Source of the DNA: Defluviitaleaceae bacterium
GTDB taxonomy: Bacteria; Bacillota; Clostridia; Lachnospirales; WQUN01
Assembly: GCA_009784025.1 (NCBI GenBank)
Contig: WQVK01000019.1
Span: 1 to 47,043, forward strand
Reading direction: 5' to 3'
Length of the DNA stretch: 47,043 nt
Shown one piece after another: positions 22,484-31,043 of this stretch. Position 1 is the first letter of the stretch. The number at the start of each line of letters is the position of its first letter. Made by a program: the position numbers and the translations under genes. The notes below the pieces were generated by a model. The model did not search any database and was not told the origin of the DNA. It saw only the letters and a list, made by a program, of their open reading frames with translations.

Positions 22484-24985
22484 TCACGGCGCAACCCGGC
22501 GCAACTTCCCAACCCCGGATACATATCTCAAATATACAAACACAAACTTTTGCCGCCGCATCCTTAATAGCATTAGCATATCAAAATACGCCTCTTCCAT
22601 AAGCGCGGCATCTTTTGCTGTAATCTCATCTGCAGAATATTTTGCCTTATAATACAGTGTAATCAAATCTTTATAGAACACAGAATCGCTGCGGAAGGCG
22701 AAGCGCCGCCCCATGCGGCCGCCGTAGCCTTTGGGGGTTTCGCTGGGGTTAAATGGTTTGGTGTAGTAGGTGATAATATCCGTAATCCCGGCGAAGTAGA
22801 CTTTAACCTGTTCTTGTGGCGTGAGTTTTTTTGTGTTTTTAATGCTGCGGCGCATTTTTTGGCGGCAGAATATGGCGTAGGCGAGTATGCACAGCAGGGC
22901 TGCTGCTACCAGCCATAATATATTTGACCCCAAATTATCGCCAGAGACTATCCGCTGCGGAATGGTAGCGTTTTCGCCGCCTTGCAGGTCCATTTCCCAT
23001 TCGTCGAAAGGGTCGTAATGCAGCTGGGCGTGCATCATCAGATACCATTCTTCGTCGAAGAAAACATCGTCGAAGGTGAACTCCGGCGGCAAAAAGAATG
23101 TTGGCGGCATGGGCATGGGCACAACGCCGGCGTAGGTAGGGGTGGCTTCTACAACAAGCCAGCCAAAGCCCTCCAGATACACTTCCACCCACGCATGGGC
23201 CATGCGGTTTGTGATATTTGTAAAAATTAAATCGTCAAACGCGGGCGGCACTACAAAACCCTCCACATACCGGGAAGGCACGCCTGCAATCCGGCTCATG
23301 ACGGCCATTGCAGAAGCAAAATAAGTACAATAGCCCTGCCGCCCATAAAATAGAAAATGGTCAACAAAGCATACCCCGCGCGGCACTGGCACCGTCTCTA
23401 GGGTGTAAGGAAATTGCAGCAAAAAGCCGCGTATGGCCATCACGCGTTCGTAGTCGGTTTCTAGGCCGGCCACTATTTCCATGGTTAAATCATACACCCG
23501 CTGCGGTACAATTTCCGGCACTTCTAAGAAGCTTTTGCGCACTTGGGCAGCGTATTCTGCCAGCATATGGTAGGCGAAGCCGTCCAGCCATTCCAAAATG
23601 GGGTTGTCAACCACATCAAACCCGTGATGAATCATATTAAACAGCTCGTCTACGCCAATTGCGTTAAGCGCGGGCTGCTGCTGATAAAACCCAGCCCCAG
23701 TGCCAAAAATAATATCCTGCACCAGTGGGTTGTCGGTGTCCGCATTCAAAAAATGTAGCTGGTAAGTTGTATTGCGCGACATAAACATAGGTGCGCGGAT
23801 GCTGCCAGATGGGTCAACCATTAAAACATCCAAATAATCCCCGCCGCCGTAGTGGAAGCTCAAATTGGCCAATGCTGGCGGCGTGAAAACAGTCCCAGTG
23901 CGTTGGCTGCCGATATTTATCACCGCAGTAGAAAAGTCCAATGGCAGCTCGCTTAAAACCGGTGCATAATCCCCCAGCACCAAAAGATTATCGGCCAGCA
24001 GGCGGCGCATACGGAAATATTCTTCATTAGAATTAATCCACTGCCTGGTGATGGCCACGGCGGTTTCCAGCATTTCGAAGCTGCCTGGGGCTAGGCCATG
24101 GGTGTACACATCACCGGGCTGTAGGGTTGAAACCCAAGTGTAGCCTGTATAAGTCTCGCTTATTGCGCCGGCCAGATAAATACGCCCAGGCCCATGGTAG
24201 GACATTACCTGCCTGTTGTTTTGCGTGACTGCGCCACCAAGCCTGCCGCCAGCCCCGGTAAAACCCGTGGTTTGGAAGCTAAAATACATTGGGTTAAAAA
24301 ATTCAAACATTCTATCTTCTACCAAATTAAATGCCCGCAGCTCGCTAAGGCCGCGCTCTACAAACACCTCAGATTCCCTTGGCATACTAAAATGCGCCGT
24401 AAACACCAGCAAGGCGCAAAATGGCGCGGCGATAATCACCGTAACCGTAGAACGGTTCATCCTACGGATTAGCAGCAGGCAAAAGCTAAGCAAAAAGAAC
24501 AAAAATGCAGTTTCGTCCCGGGTAAAACCAGGCACCCAGCTAAACAAGAACACTGCTACGGCCCCTATGGCCAGCAGCATAAAATTAAACTGATACAGCG
24601 TGAACACAACCACAACCACAGCCAGCAAAAAGCTTAAAATCCAAATAATCCTGTTGCCAAGCTCTGGAATAAAGGCGTAGCCGCGTACCATAAGCCATAA
24701 ATCGTACATATTGGGGTATTGCTCTGCAAAATCGTTCAATGTGATGAAAAAGAAAAACAACACAAATGCCAGAACCGCCACCGTGCCGATTCTGGTATAT
24801 TTATTAAACAGCATTGCCATCACCAAAACAATGGCTACCACGCCAATAAAAAACAAGCTAAGCGGGTCTATCCAAATTAAGGTGCTGGTTACAATGGTTC
24901 TATTAATGGCAAAAATATAAATGCTACCTACCAGCAGGCAGAAAGCATAATCTGCAAAACTTTTGCGCCCTATACTCGAAAGCAT
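22484..24985 (-). CDS. Membrane transglutaminase-like protein (TgpA/YebA type) with DUF4129-like tail
   Basis: The 833-residue protein has about seven to eight N-terminal membrane helices (residues ~10-205). A long extracytoplasmic region follows, holding the transglutaminase-like domain: GYCTYFASAMAVM (Cys at about 552), AHAWVEVY (His at about 597) and GWLVVEATPTY, where the acidic residue is Glu in place of the commoner Asp. One more membrane helix (about 690-710, NILWLVAAALLCILAYAIFC) leads to a cytosolic DUF4129-like tail. Such proteins work at the outer membrane face on peptide substrates, perhaps cell-wall peptides or surface proteins. The start overlaps the DUF58 gene end by 16 bases. 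It is the last gene of deacetylase, MoxR, DUF58, transglutaminase. Confidence 0.92.
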   Translation of the reverse strand: MLSSIGRKSFADYAFCLLVGSIYIFAINRTIVTSTLIWIDPLSLFFIGVVAIVLVMAMLFNKYTRIGTVAVLAFVLFFFFITLNDFAEQYPNMYDLWLMVRGYAFIPELGNRIIWILSFLLAVVVVVFTLYQFNFMLLAIGAVAVFLFSWVPGFTRDETAFLFFLLSFCLLLIRRMNRSTVTVIIAAPFCALLVFTAHFSMPRESEVFVERGLSELRAFNLVEDRMFEFFNPMYFSFQTTGFTGAGGRLGGAVTQNNRQVMSYHGPGRIYLAGAISETYTGYTWVSTLQPGDVYTHGLAPGSFEMLETAVAITRQWINSNEEYFRMRRLLADNLLVLGDYAPVLSELPLDFSTAVINIGSQRTGTVFTPPALANLSFHYGGGDYLDVLMVDPSGSIRAPMFMSRNTTYQLHFLNADTDNPLVQDIIFGTGAGFYQQQPALNAIGVDELFNMIHHGFDVVDNPILEWLDGFAYHMLAEYAAQVRKSFLEVPEIVPQRVYDLTMEIVAGLETDYERVMAIRGFLLQFPYTLETVPVPRGVCFVDHFLFYGRQGYCTYFASAMAVMSRIAGVPSRYVEGFVVPPAFDDLIFTNITNRMAHAWVEVYLEGFGWLVVEATPTYAGVVPMPMPPTFFLPPEFTFDDVFFDEEWYLMMHAQLHYDPFDEWEMDLQGGENATIPQRIVSGDNLGSNILWLVAAALLCILAYAIFCRQKMRRSIKNTKKLTPQEQVKVYFAGITDIITYYTKPFNPSETPKGYGGRMGRRFAFRSDSVFYKDLITLYYKAKYSADEITAKDAALMEEAYFDMLMLLRMRRQKFVFVYLRYVSGVGKLRRVAP

Positions 24986-26148
24986 GGCATACCGCCTTCG
25001 CTAAAGATTCTGAAATATTTCTCTGATTCTGCATCAGGGCTGGCCGTGGCGAAATAAATCACTGCAACATGATGGCCATTACCCACAGATGATAGGATTC
25101 TTTCAAAAATCTCCTGGTCTAGCCTGGATGTTAATATTATCGCATTGGCGTAGCCAGTGGTCTCGTTCAACACATGGGTTAGAATTGCCAGGGGGTTAAG
25201 CTTGGGTGTAGGTTGGAACACAAAACCTGCCGAGGCAAGGTAAATATGCTCAAATTCCTGAAGGTTGCTTACCTTGGCTTCGTAGCCGTAGCTGGCATGA
25301 AAGCCCAATGGTATCCCGCGGTTGGCGCAGAAGCGCATTATGCTAACGGCTTCTTCCACCATGGCGTCTTCTATTGTGTATTTTTCTGCAATATCTAGCT
25401 GCAATTGCTGGCTGTCTAGTATTAGTGTTACCTGGTTTAAGGCGTTAGATTGGAAGATTTTCACCAGCCATTCGTTGCGTTTGGCGGTTAGCTTCCAGTG
25501 GACGCGTTTTATGGAATCGCTGGGCATATACGGCCGCACATCGGCAATAGTGGCGTAATCCTCGTCACGGATATCGAAGCGGGAGCTGGCCTGGGTGAAT
25601 ACATTAGAGGCCAGGCTAAACCGCTGAAAATCCCGCAGCCGTGGCAATACCGTAACATTGGCCGCTTTATTTACCCGGCGGCGCAGCCTAAACAGCCCCA
25701 TAATATCCGTGGTGCGCACTATCCGCAGCCCCAATACATATTCCCCACGGAAAACGGCCGTAAATGGGGCTTTAAGTACGGCTGCACGGTATGGATTTAT
25801 GCCAAAGGGTTCTATAACCTTGGCATTTATTGCATGTTCGTCTGTAAAAAAAATGCATTCGATATTGTTAAGCGGCATGGGGATTATGCTGTAAAATTGC
25901 ACCTTGATGGCGCCTTCTTCGCCTTTTACAATGGTCTTTGGCACGGCTTGTTTAATCCGTAGGCTACGCAACATAACAAGTGCCAAAATATATGAGAATA
26001 CTGGCATGCAAAGAAGCACCGCCACACCAACATACAGAACCCTCTCCCCAGAAAGCCATGCATAGCTGCCAATGGCCGCCAGGATGACAAGGTAAATCAG
26101 GCGGTTTATATGGATTGGTTTTATTCTAAATTGGCCGAGGCCTCTCAT
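24970..26148 (-). CDS. DUF58 domain protein (second copy)
   Basis: The 392-residue protein has two N-terminal membrane helices (about 18-32 and 35-60), a beta-rich middle and the DUF58 signature RPYMPSDSIKRVHWKLTAKR near 210-230. A vWA-like C-terminal part follows, with TLILDSQQLQL. It overlaps the MoxR gene by four bases and the transglutaminase gene by sixteen, so the three are co-translated. The set MoxR-DUF58-transglutaminase is the same as yeaC-yeaD-yebA of Bacillus. It differs clearly from the 428-residue DUF58 protein at 14779-16065, so the two are old paralogues and not a recent duplication. Confidence 0.93.
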   Translation of the reverse strand: MRGLGQFRIKPIHINRLIYLVILAAIGSYAWLSGERVLYVGVAVLLCMPVFSYILALVMLRSLRIKQAVPKTIVKGEEGAIKVQFYSIIPMPLNNIECIFFTDEHAINAKVIEPFGINPYRAAVLKAPFTAVFRGEYVLGLRIVRTTDIMGLFRLRRRVNKAANVTVLPRLRDFQRFSLASNVFTQASSRFDIRDEDYATIADVRPYMPSDSIKRVHWKLTAKRNEWLVKIFQSNALNQVTLILDSQQLQLDIAEKYTIEDAMVEEAVSIMRFCANRGIPLGFHASYGYEAKVSNLQEFEHIYLASAGFVFQPTPKLNPLAILTHVLNETTGYANAIILTSRLDQEIFERILSSVGNGHHVAVIYFATASPDAESEKYFRIFSEGGMPCFRV

Positions 26149-27107
26149 TTAGGGCGTACCATGGCCGTCGCCTGCTCGATTGCTTCTTCTATGATATCCA
26201 ACTCTGTAATTTTTTTGATTGTGGCTTCCTGTTTCAATAGGAGGCGATGCTCTAGTACATATGGTGCCATATCTATGCAATCGTCTGGGATGACATAGTC
26301 GCGGCCGTTGTACATGGCCCAGGCCTGGGCGGCCTTAAACAGGCATATGCTCGCCCTTGGGCTTGCCCCAAGCTTAATATCCTCATGGCGGCGGGTGTAG
26401 CTGGCTATAGCCACGATAAAGTCGTTGATATCTGGGTCTACATGTATTTGTTCGGCCATGTTTTGCACGGCTATAATATCTTCGCCTTCGGCCACTGCTT
26501 CCAGTTCTGTAAGGGGGTTTTTGCCCTTAAACCTGTCTAACATACGGCTTTCTTCTTTGTCTGATGGATAACCAAGGGATACCTTCATGAAAAACCTGTC
26601 TAGCTGGGCTTCTGGCAGGGCGAATGTTCCTAGATAGTCTACGGGGTTTTGGGTGGCTAGCACTATAAAGGGGCTTGGTACTTGGTATGTTTGGCCGTCT
26701 ACGGTCACTTGGTTTTCTTCCATTACTTCCAGCAGGCTGGATTGGGTTTTTGGGGAAGTACGGTTGATTTCGTCCGCCAGAATGAACTGGCTCATTACTG
26801 CGCCGGGGCGGTACTCAAACTCCCCTGTTTTTGGCGAAAACGCCGAATAACCCGTGATATCACTTGGCATGATATCCGGGGTAAATTGTACCCTTTTAAA
26901 GCTACAGTTTACAGAGCGGGCAAGGGCTGCTACCAGGCTGGTTTTGCCCACACCTGGTACATCTTCAATAAGCACATGGCCGCGGCAGGCTAAGGTGGTT
27001 ACTACCAGGGCCACTGCATGGCGCTTGCCCACGATTATTTTCTCTACATTGTTTATTACATTTTTCATGACCCTTACGGCCTGCTGGTTGTTTATTATCT
27101 CTGTCAT
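26145..27107 (-). CDS. MoxR-family AAA+ ATPase (second copy)
   Basis: The 320-residue ATPase has Walker A GVPGVGKTS, DEINR in ILADEINRTSPKTQSSLLEVMEE, sensor 1 in FIVLATQNPVDYLGTFALPEAQLDRFF and the C-terminal lid with GASPRASICLFKAAQAWA. The Walker A here is the standard GKT form, while the first copy has AKT. It is expected to act on the DUF58 and transglutaminase partners. GGAG lies at a normal distance before the ATG, and the deacetylase stop is two bases upstream, so the four genes share a transcript from the promoter at 28198-28226. Confidence 0.95.
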   Translation of the reverse strand: MTEIINNQQAVRVMKNVINNVEKIIVGKRHAVALVVTTLACRGHVLIEDVPGVGKTSLVAALARSVNCSFKRVQFTPDIMPSDITGYSAFSPKTGEFEYRPGAVMSQFILADEINRTSPKTQSSLLEVMEENQVTVDGQTYQVPSPFIVLATQNPVDYLGTFALPEAQLDRFFMKVSLGYPSDKEESRMLDRFKGKNPLTELEAVAEGEDIIAVQNMAEQIHVDPDINDFIVAIASYTRRHEDIKLGASPRASICLFKAAQAWAMYNGRDYVIPDDCIDMAPYVLEHRLLLKQEATIKKITELDIIEEAIEQATAMVRPK

Positions 27108-27109
27108 TT

Positions 27110-28168
27110 TTATCTCCGTCCTCTATATTCTTTGCCGGGTTCAATGTCTCCGTATAGATATGCGATAAGTTCGGAGGCTGTAACCAGCTCGAAGCCTTTT
27201 TCCACAAGGGCTGGGATAACGTAATGCATGGCTTCCATTGTGGATGCGTGGATATCATGCAGCAGAATCATAGACCCTGGTACAACATTTTCCATAATGT
27301 AATTGTAAATATGCTCTGGGTTGCGGATCGCCCAGTCTCTGGGGTCCATGGACCAGCGTAACATCGAGAAACCTAGCTCGTACATAACTTCCACCACATA
27401 ATCGTCTATAAGCCCATAGGGCGCACGGAAAAGCGGCGGCGGCTCTATGCCAGAGGCTTCATATATGGCCATATGTGGGGCGAGGATTTGATAGGCGATT
27501 TCTTCTGCGTCTAGCAAGGTCATGTTGGCATGCCGCCAGGAATGGCCTATAACCTCGTTACCAAGCTCGATTGTGCGTAGCAGGGTGTCTGTAAAGCCTT
27601 CTACTCTGTAACCTAGCACGCAGAAGGTGGCTACGCCGCCATGTTCGTGCAGCAGGTCGATTATTATTTCTGTGTAGCGATGTGGGCCGTCGTCGAATGT
27701 GAAGGCTACCAGATTGCGCGGTTCGCGTGGTGATGGGGTGTGAGGTTCTGCTGGTGATTCTGATGGGAGTTGTTCTATGGATGGTTCTGGAGTTTCTTCT
27801 TTTGATGGGGTGGGGGTTGCTGTATTGTTATCGTTGTCGTAGCCCTCTGTGGGCGGAGATGGGGAAGGGGTTGCGCTGGCCAGTGGGGTGGGTTCGGCTG
27901 GTGTTATTGTTATTTCTGTGTTGCTGGGCGTGGTTTCTTCTGGTGAATTGCCATTTGTATTATTATCGGCGGGTTCTGTGGGGTTGTATACCTGGGTGTT
28001 GCCGGTGGCGTTTGCATCAAAAATAGTCGTTCGCGAAGTTTCTGCCTGGGCAGGCGTGAACGTATCTACAATACCATGTATACAGCCGCTAAGGCCGAAT
28101 ATAAACAGCGTAATAACGCTGAAAGTTAATACGATTTTTGGTAATTTTCTACAAAAAAACATGTGCAT
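27110..28168 (-). CDS. Polysaccharide deacetylase lipoprotein (NodB domain)
   Basis: The 352-residue protein starts with a lipoprotein signal; FGLSGC places the lipidated Cys at residue 29. A Thr/Pro/Glu-rich linker runs about 50-140. The NodB domain follows, with TFDDGPH (about 155), the metal-binding HSWRH (about 207), RAPYG and ILLHDIH. All catalytic motifs of carbohydrate esterase 4 are intact, so it should remove acetyl groups from peptidoglycan or another surface polysaccharide, outside the cell at the membrane. I chose the ATG at 28168, eight bases after GGGGGTG; a TTG at 28174 is too close to that site. It heads the MoxR-DUF58-transglutaminase operon. Deacetylase plus transglutaminase points to envelope remodelling. 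Confidence 0.93.
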   Translation of the reverse strand: MHMFFCRKLPKIVLTFSVITLFIFGLSGCIHGIVDTFTPAQAETSRTTIFDANATGNTQVYNPTEPADNNTNGNSPEETTPSNTEITITPAEPTPLASATPSPSPPTEGYDNDNNTATPTPSKEETPEPSIEQLPSESPAEPHTPSPREPRNLVAFTFDDGPHRYTEIIIDLLHEHGGVATFCVLGYRVEGFTDTLLRTIELGNEVIGHSWRHANMTLLDAEEIAYQILAPHMAIYEASGIEPPPLFRAPYGLIDDYVVEVMYELGFSMLRWSMDPRDWAIRNPEHIYNYIMENVVPGSMILLHDIHASTMEAMHYVIPALVEKGFELVTASELIAYLYGDIEPGKEYRGRR

Positions 28169-28197
28169 AGACAAGCACCCCCAATATCATACAGAAA

Positions 28198-28226
28198 AGT
28201 ATAAACTACAAGGGGGCGTAAGTCAA
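28198..28226 (-). promoter_or_regulatory. Promoter of the deacetylase-MoxR operon
   Basis: Minus strand: TTGACT (28221-28226), 17 bases, TATACT (28198-28203), 30 bases before the ATG. Confidence 0.8.
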
Positions 28227-28303
28227 AGGTTCTGGCTTAGATTTTAGCGAAAACATAAGATTTTTTGCTTATGTAGATGGATTTTTTGGTGATGGAATAA
28301 AAA

Positions 28304-28355
28304 ATGGTACCATACGGTACCATTTTTAGGGGGAAATGGTACCGTATGGTACCAT
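28304..28355. repeat. Second paired inverted copy of the GGTACC palindromic repeat
   Basis: Unit 28304-28323 (ATGGTACCATACGGTACCAT) and its exact reverse complement at 28336-28355, separated by TTTTAGGGGGAA. The layout is the same as at 6106-6156, here in a divergent promoter region between the deacetylase and DUF2975 genes. Confidence 0.9.
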
Positions 28356-28505
28356 TTTTTTAGTGAAAAGCACCATTTTTGATGTGTTTTTGATGTTGCG
28401 GTCGCGATAAAACCCGCTAAACAAGCCATTTCTTCGAAAAATAAAAATTAAAGTTTTTACTAAGTTTTTTCAAAGATAACCCGGAAAGGGCTGGGAGGCC
28501 GATCG

Positions 28506-28555
28506 TACCTGGGTTCGCGAAGCTAACCCCATGAAAGCGGTGGAGATGTAGCTGG
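28506..28555 (+). other. Conserved ~50-nt motif, copy 1
   Basis: It contains a GGGTT/AACCC hairpin with loop CGCGAAGCT, followed by CATGAAAGCGG and TGGA. A closely related sequence lies on the minus strand at 34825-34873. A flanking GGAAAGGGCTGGGAGGCC may belong to it. It sits upstream of the promoter at 28610, so it is not in that gene's leader. A small RNA or a repeat is possible; I cannot name a family. Confidence 0.5.
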
Positions 28556-28609
28556 TAAAGTTTCTTGCAGTTTTAAAATAAATAATTATCGTAATTCAAT
28601 AAATATTTG

Positions 28610-28638
28610 TTGACATGCGAAATTCTCTATGTTATGCT
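28610..28638 (+). promoter_or_regulatory. Promoter of the DUF2975-XRE-DUF4153 operon
   Basis: TTGACA (28610-28615), 17 bases, TATGCT (28633-28638), 26 bases before the start codon. Confidence 0.8.
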
Positions 28639-28664
28639 TCCGTCAAATTAAAGGAGGGCTTTTT

Positions 28665-29117
28665 ATGGAGAATAATCGGTTGCGGCATGTTGTTACTAAG
28701 GTTCTTGTGGATTTAATGTTTTTTGGTGGGATTGTTGCATGGGTTGCATTGCCGTTTATTATGCCTTTGTTGCTTGGGTTTACTGGGGTGTATGGAGGGT
28801 TTAGGGGGCAGTATACGGTTGTTTTAATGGGGGCTGGGGCATGTGCCATTTACATTTTGTACCAGCTAAGGAGCATGTTTAAAACCCTTGTGGGCGGCAA
28901 TCCATTTGTGCCGCAGAATGTTTCCTGCTTGCGTAAATGTGCTGTGGCTAGCGGTGTTATTTCGCTTATTTTTTTGGCACGGACGCTAATGTGGTTTACC
29001 ATTGCTGGGGCTATGGTTGTTGTTATTTTTGCCATATTAAGCCTGTTTTGCCTTACACTGAAGGATTTGTTTAAGCAGGCGGTTAGCTATAAAGAAGAAA
29101 CAGATTGGACGGTGTGA
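28665..29117 (+). CDS. DUF2975 family membrane protein
   Basis: The 150-residue protein has four membrane helices (about 12-40, 55-72, 94-112, 118-138). GGNPFVPQNVSCLRKCAVASG between helices two and three is the characteristic DUF2975 segment. Family members are almost always encoded just before a tiny XRE-type regulator, as here, and are of unknown function. AAAGGAGG lies six to seven bases before the ATG at 28665; an upstream in-frame start within the -10 region is rejected. The stop is two bases before the XRE gene. Confidence 0.88.
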   Translation: MENNRLRHVVTKVLVDLMFFGGIVAWVALPFIMPLLLGFTGVYGGFRGQYTVVLMGAGACAIYILYQLRSMFKTLVGGNPFVPQNVSCLRKCAVASGVISLIFLARTLMWFTIAGAMVVVIFAILSLFCLTLKDLFKQAVSYKEETDWTV

Positions 29118-29118
29118 T

Positions 29119-29340
29119 ATGCCAATTATTGTGAATTTGGATGTAATGATGGCCAAGCGCAAAATCGGCCTGATGGAATTGGCCGAAAAAGTTGATTTAA
29201 CACCGGCCAATGTGTCCATTTTAAAAAATGGCAAGGCTAAGGCCGTGCGTTTTTCAACCCTAGAAGAGCTGTGTAGGGTGCTAAAATGCCAGCCCGGTGA
29301 TATTTTAGAATATGCGGAGGAAAGCGATGAGCGAGAATAA
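29119..29340 (+). CDS. Small XRE-family transcriptional regulator (YozG-like)
   Basis: This 73-residue Cro/CI-type HTH protein is a bare DNA-binding domain: LDVMMAKRKIGLMELAEKVDLTPANVSILKNGKAKAVRFSTLEELCRVL in two stretches, without an effector domain. The recognition helix would be TPANVSILKNG. Paired with the DUF2975 gene it probably regulates its own operon, as in similar pairs of Firmicutes. The stop lies 14 bases inside the next coding region, so the three genes are translationally linked. Confidence 0.9.
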   Translation: MPIIVNLDVMMAKRKIGLMELAEKVDLTPANVSILKNGKAKAVRFSTLEELCRVLKCQPGDILEYAEESDERE

Positions 29341-30757
29341 TGCAAGCACGGCTATTTTCTGGCCAGATTATGAAAAAGCCCCGGTGGAGGAAGTTAAAGT
29401 AGACCCGGCGGTTAAACGGAATTTGCTGTTGTATCTTGTGCTAACTGTGGCTGGTTTAGTTTTGTTGGTGCTGCCAAGGCAGGCAGGGTTTAGCCTGCCG
29501 CTGTTTGTGCTGTTACAGGCGGGATTGTTGTATTATATTTTGCCACGCCGTAAAGAGCTTTTGATGCTTATTCCTATATTTATTTTGGCGCTTAACTCGT
29601 TTATTAGCGCCAACCCTATGTGGCGCGGGGTTAACCTGGTGGTTTGGCTGGCGCTGTATGGCATGATGTTCATGTGGATGGCCAATGGGTTTTCGTTTTG
29701 CGGCCGGGCGTTTGTACTTCTAGTACGGACAGTTGAAACAATACTTAATGCCTGTGCAAAGCTTACAGTCCCATTTAAATGGGGCGCAGCGGCTAAGCCT
29801 AGCAGCATGCCGTTGGTTAGGCGGGTTTTAATTGGGGTTGGGCTGTCTATCCCTATGCTGGTTTTTGTGGTTATTATGCTTAGCAGCGCAGATTGGATTT
29901 TCTCGCAGCTTGTTACAGGTTTTTTGAATAGGATTTTAAATTTGATTCAAATAAATATCCTGGGGCGGGTGATTTTTGGCGGGTTAATTGGGCTGTATCT
30001 GTTTGGGCTTTTGTATGGCATTTTGGTAAAACCAAGCAGCCAGCCCATGGCTGTAACGGAATGGCAGTTTAAAGGCGACAGCATGGTTCTTGGCATTATG
30101 CTAACCTCCGTTTTGCTGGTGTATACGCTGTTTGTGGCCATACAATTTAGATATCTTTTCGCCGCGGCAGACGACCTGCCCTATGGGCTAAATTTTGTAA
30201 CATACGCCCGCCGGGGGTTCTTCGAGCTACTTCTTCTCACATTTGTTAATATCGGTTTTATCCTAATCACTGTCTGGCTTACCGCCGGGCAGGCCGGGCG
30301 CGGCGCCAAAATTACAAAATTTCTATGTATGTACCTATGCGCCATAACGGTTGTGCTGCTAGTTTCGTCATTTTACCGCATGTGGTTGTACAGCTCCGAC
30401 GATGGCCTAACAAGGTTACGCTTGCTAGTGTTTGGTTTTTTAATCTTTGAAGCAATTGGCCTACTATTTACATTCATATACATTATCCGGCCGAAATTCA
30501 ACGTAGTCCTAGTATACGGCCTAATCGCACTAAGTTACTTCCTGCTACTAAACCTAACCCCTATAGACAGGATAATAGCCCGCGACCAAATAAACCGCTA
30601 CTTCGAAACCGGCCGCGGCGGCATAGCCTACACCCTAACACTCTCCCCAGACGCCGCCCCAGAAATAACCCGCCTACTATCTGCCGAAAGCCCCCAAACC
30701 AGGCAGCAAGCCCGCAACTACTTTGCCAGGCTAAATGACAACGGCAGCTGGCGGTAG
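29327..30757 (+). CDS. DUF4153/DUF4173 family membrane protein
   Basis: The 476-residue protein has about eleven to thirteen membrane helices. The characteristic block YLFAAADDLPYGLNFVTYARRGFFELLLLT (about residues 280-310; read as YLFAAADDLP, then YARRGFFELL) identifies the DUF4153/4173 group. The last ~70 residues are soluble, with LTPIDRIIARDQINRYFETG and an Arg/Gln-rich end. The ATG at 29327 has GGAGG six bases upstream, and it overlaps the XRE gene. No activity is established for the family. Codons become richer in C toward the 3' end, but the frame is intact throughout. Confidence 0.87.
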   Translation: MSENNASTAIFWPDYEKAPVEEVKVDPAVKRNLLLYLVLTVAGLVLLVLPRQAGFSLPLFVLLQAGLLYYILPRRKELLMLIPIFILALNSFISANPMWRGVNLVVWLALYGMMFMWMANGFSFCGRAFVLLVRTVETILNACAKLTVPFKWGAAAKPSSMPLVRRVLIGVGLSIPMLVFVVIMLSSADWIFSQLVTGFLNRILNLIQINILGRVIFGGLIGLYLFGLLYGILVKPSSQPMAVTEWQFKGDSMVLGIMLTSVLLVYTLFVAIQFRYLFAAADDLPYGLNFVTYARRGFFELLLLTFVNIGFILITVWLTAGQAGRGAKITKFLCMYLCAITVVLLVSSFYRMWLYSSDDGLTRLRLLVFGFLIFEAIGLLFTFIYIIRPKFNVVLVYGLIALSYFLLLNLTPIDRIIARDQINRYFETGRGGIAYTLTLSPDAAPEITRLLSAESPQTRQQARNYFARLNDNGSWR

Positions 30758-30874
30758 TGGAATTTATCGCGTAGCCGGGCGCTTAGAATGAGGCCGTAGT
30801 TTCACCCGCACCACCATTTTTAAAAAAAAGAGGGGCAAAAAACTTTAACATTATGTACAAATTGGTGAGCTAGT

Positions 30875-30933
30875 AGGCAAAAGCTAAGGCCGTAGGAAGG
30901 TTAACTACTTTCTTGCGGCCTTAGCTTTTGCCT
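30875..30933. repeat. Long inverted repeat between convergent genes
   Basis: AGGCAAAAGCTAAGGCCG at one end and CGGCCTTAGCTTTTGCCT at the other form an 18-bp perfect stem, continued by weaker pairing around a GTTAAC centre. There is no T-run after it, so it is not a standard terminator, although it lies between the convergent ends of the DUF4153 and HTH genes. Confidence 0.8.
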
Positions 30934-31043
30934 GAACTGCGTCTAATAAAAAATTCCAATATTAAAGTTTTGCCCCGCTTTTTTCATGCGTCGCAGAGTC
31001 GGTTTGCACGAAACATGCGCAAGCAGGGGCAAAGCCCACGGTT

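Noticed and set aside
28506-28530. GGGTTCGCG resembling a tRNA T-arm
   Set aside because: No acceptor stem, D-arm or anticodon arm can be drawn around it.
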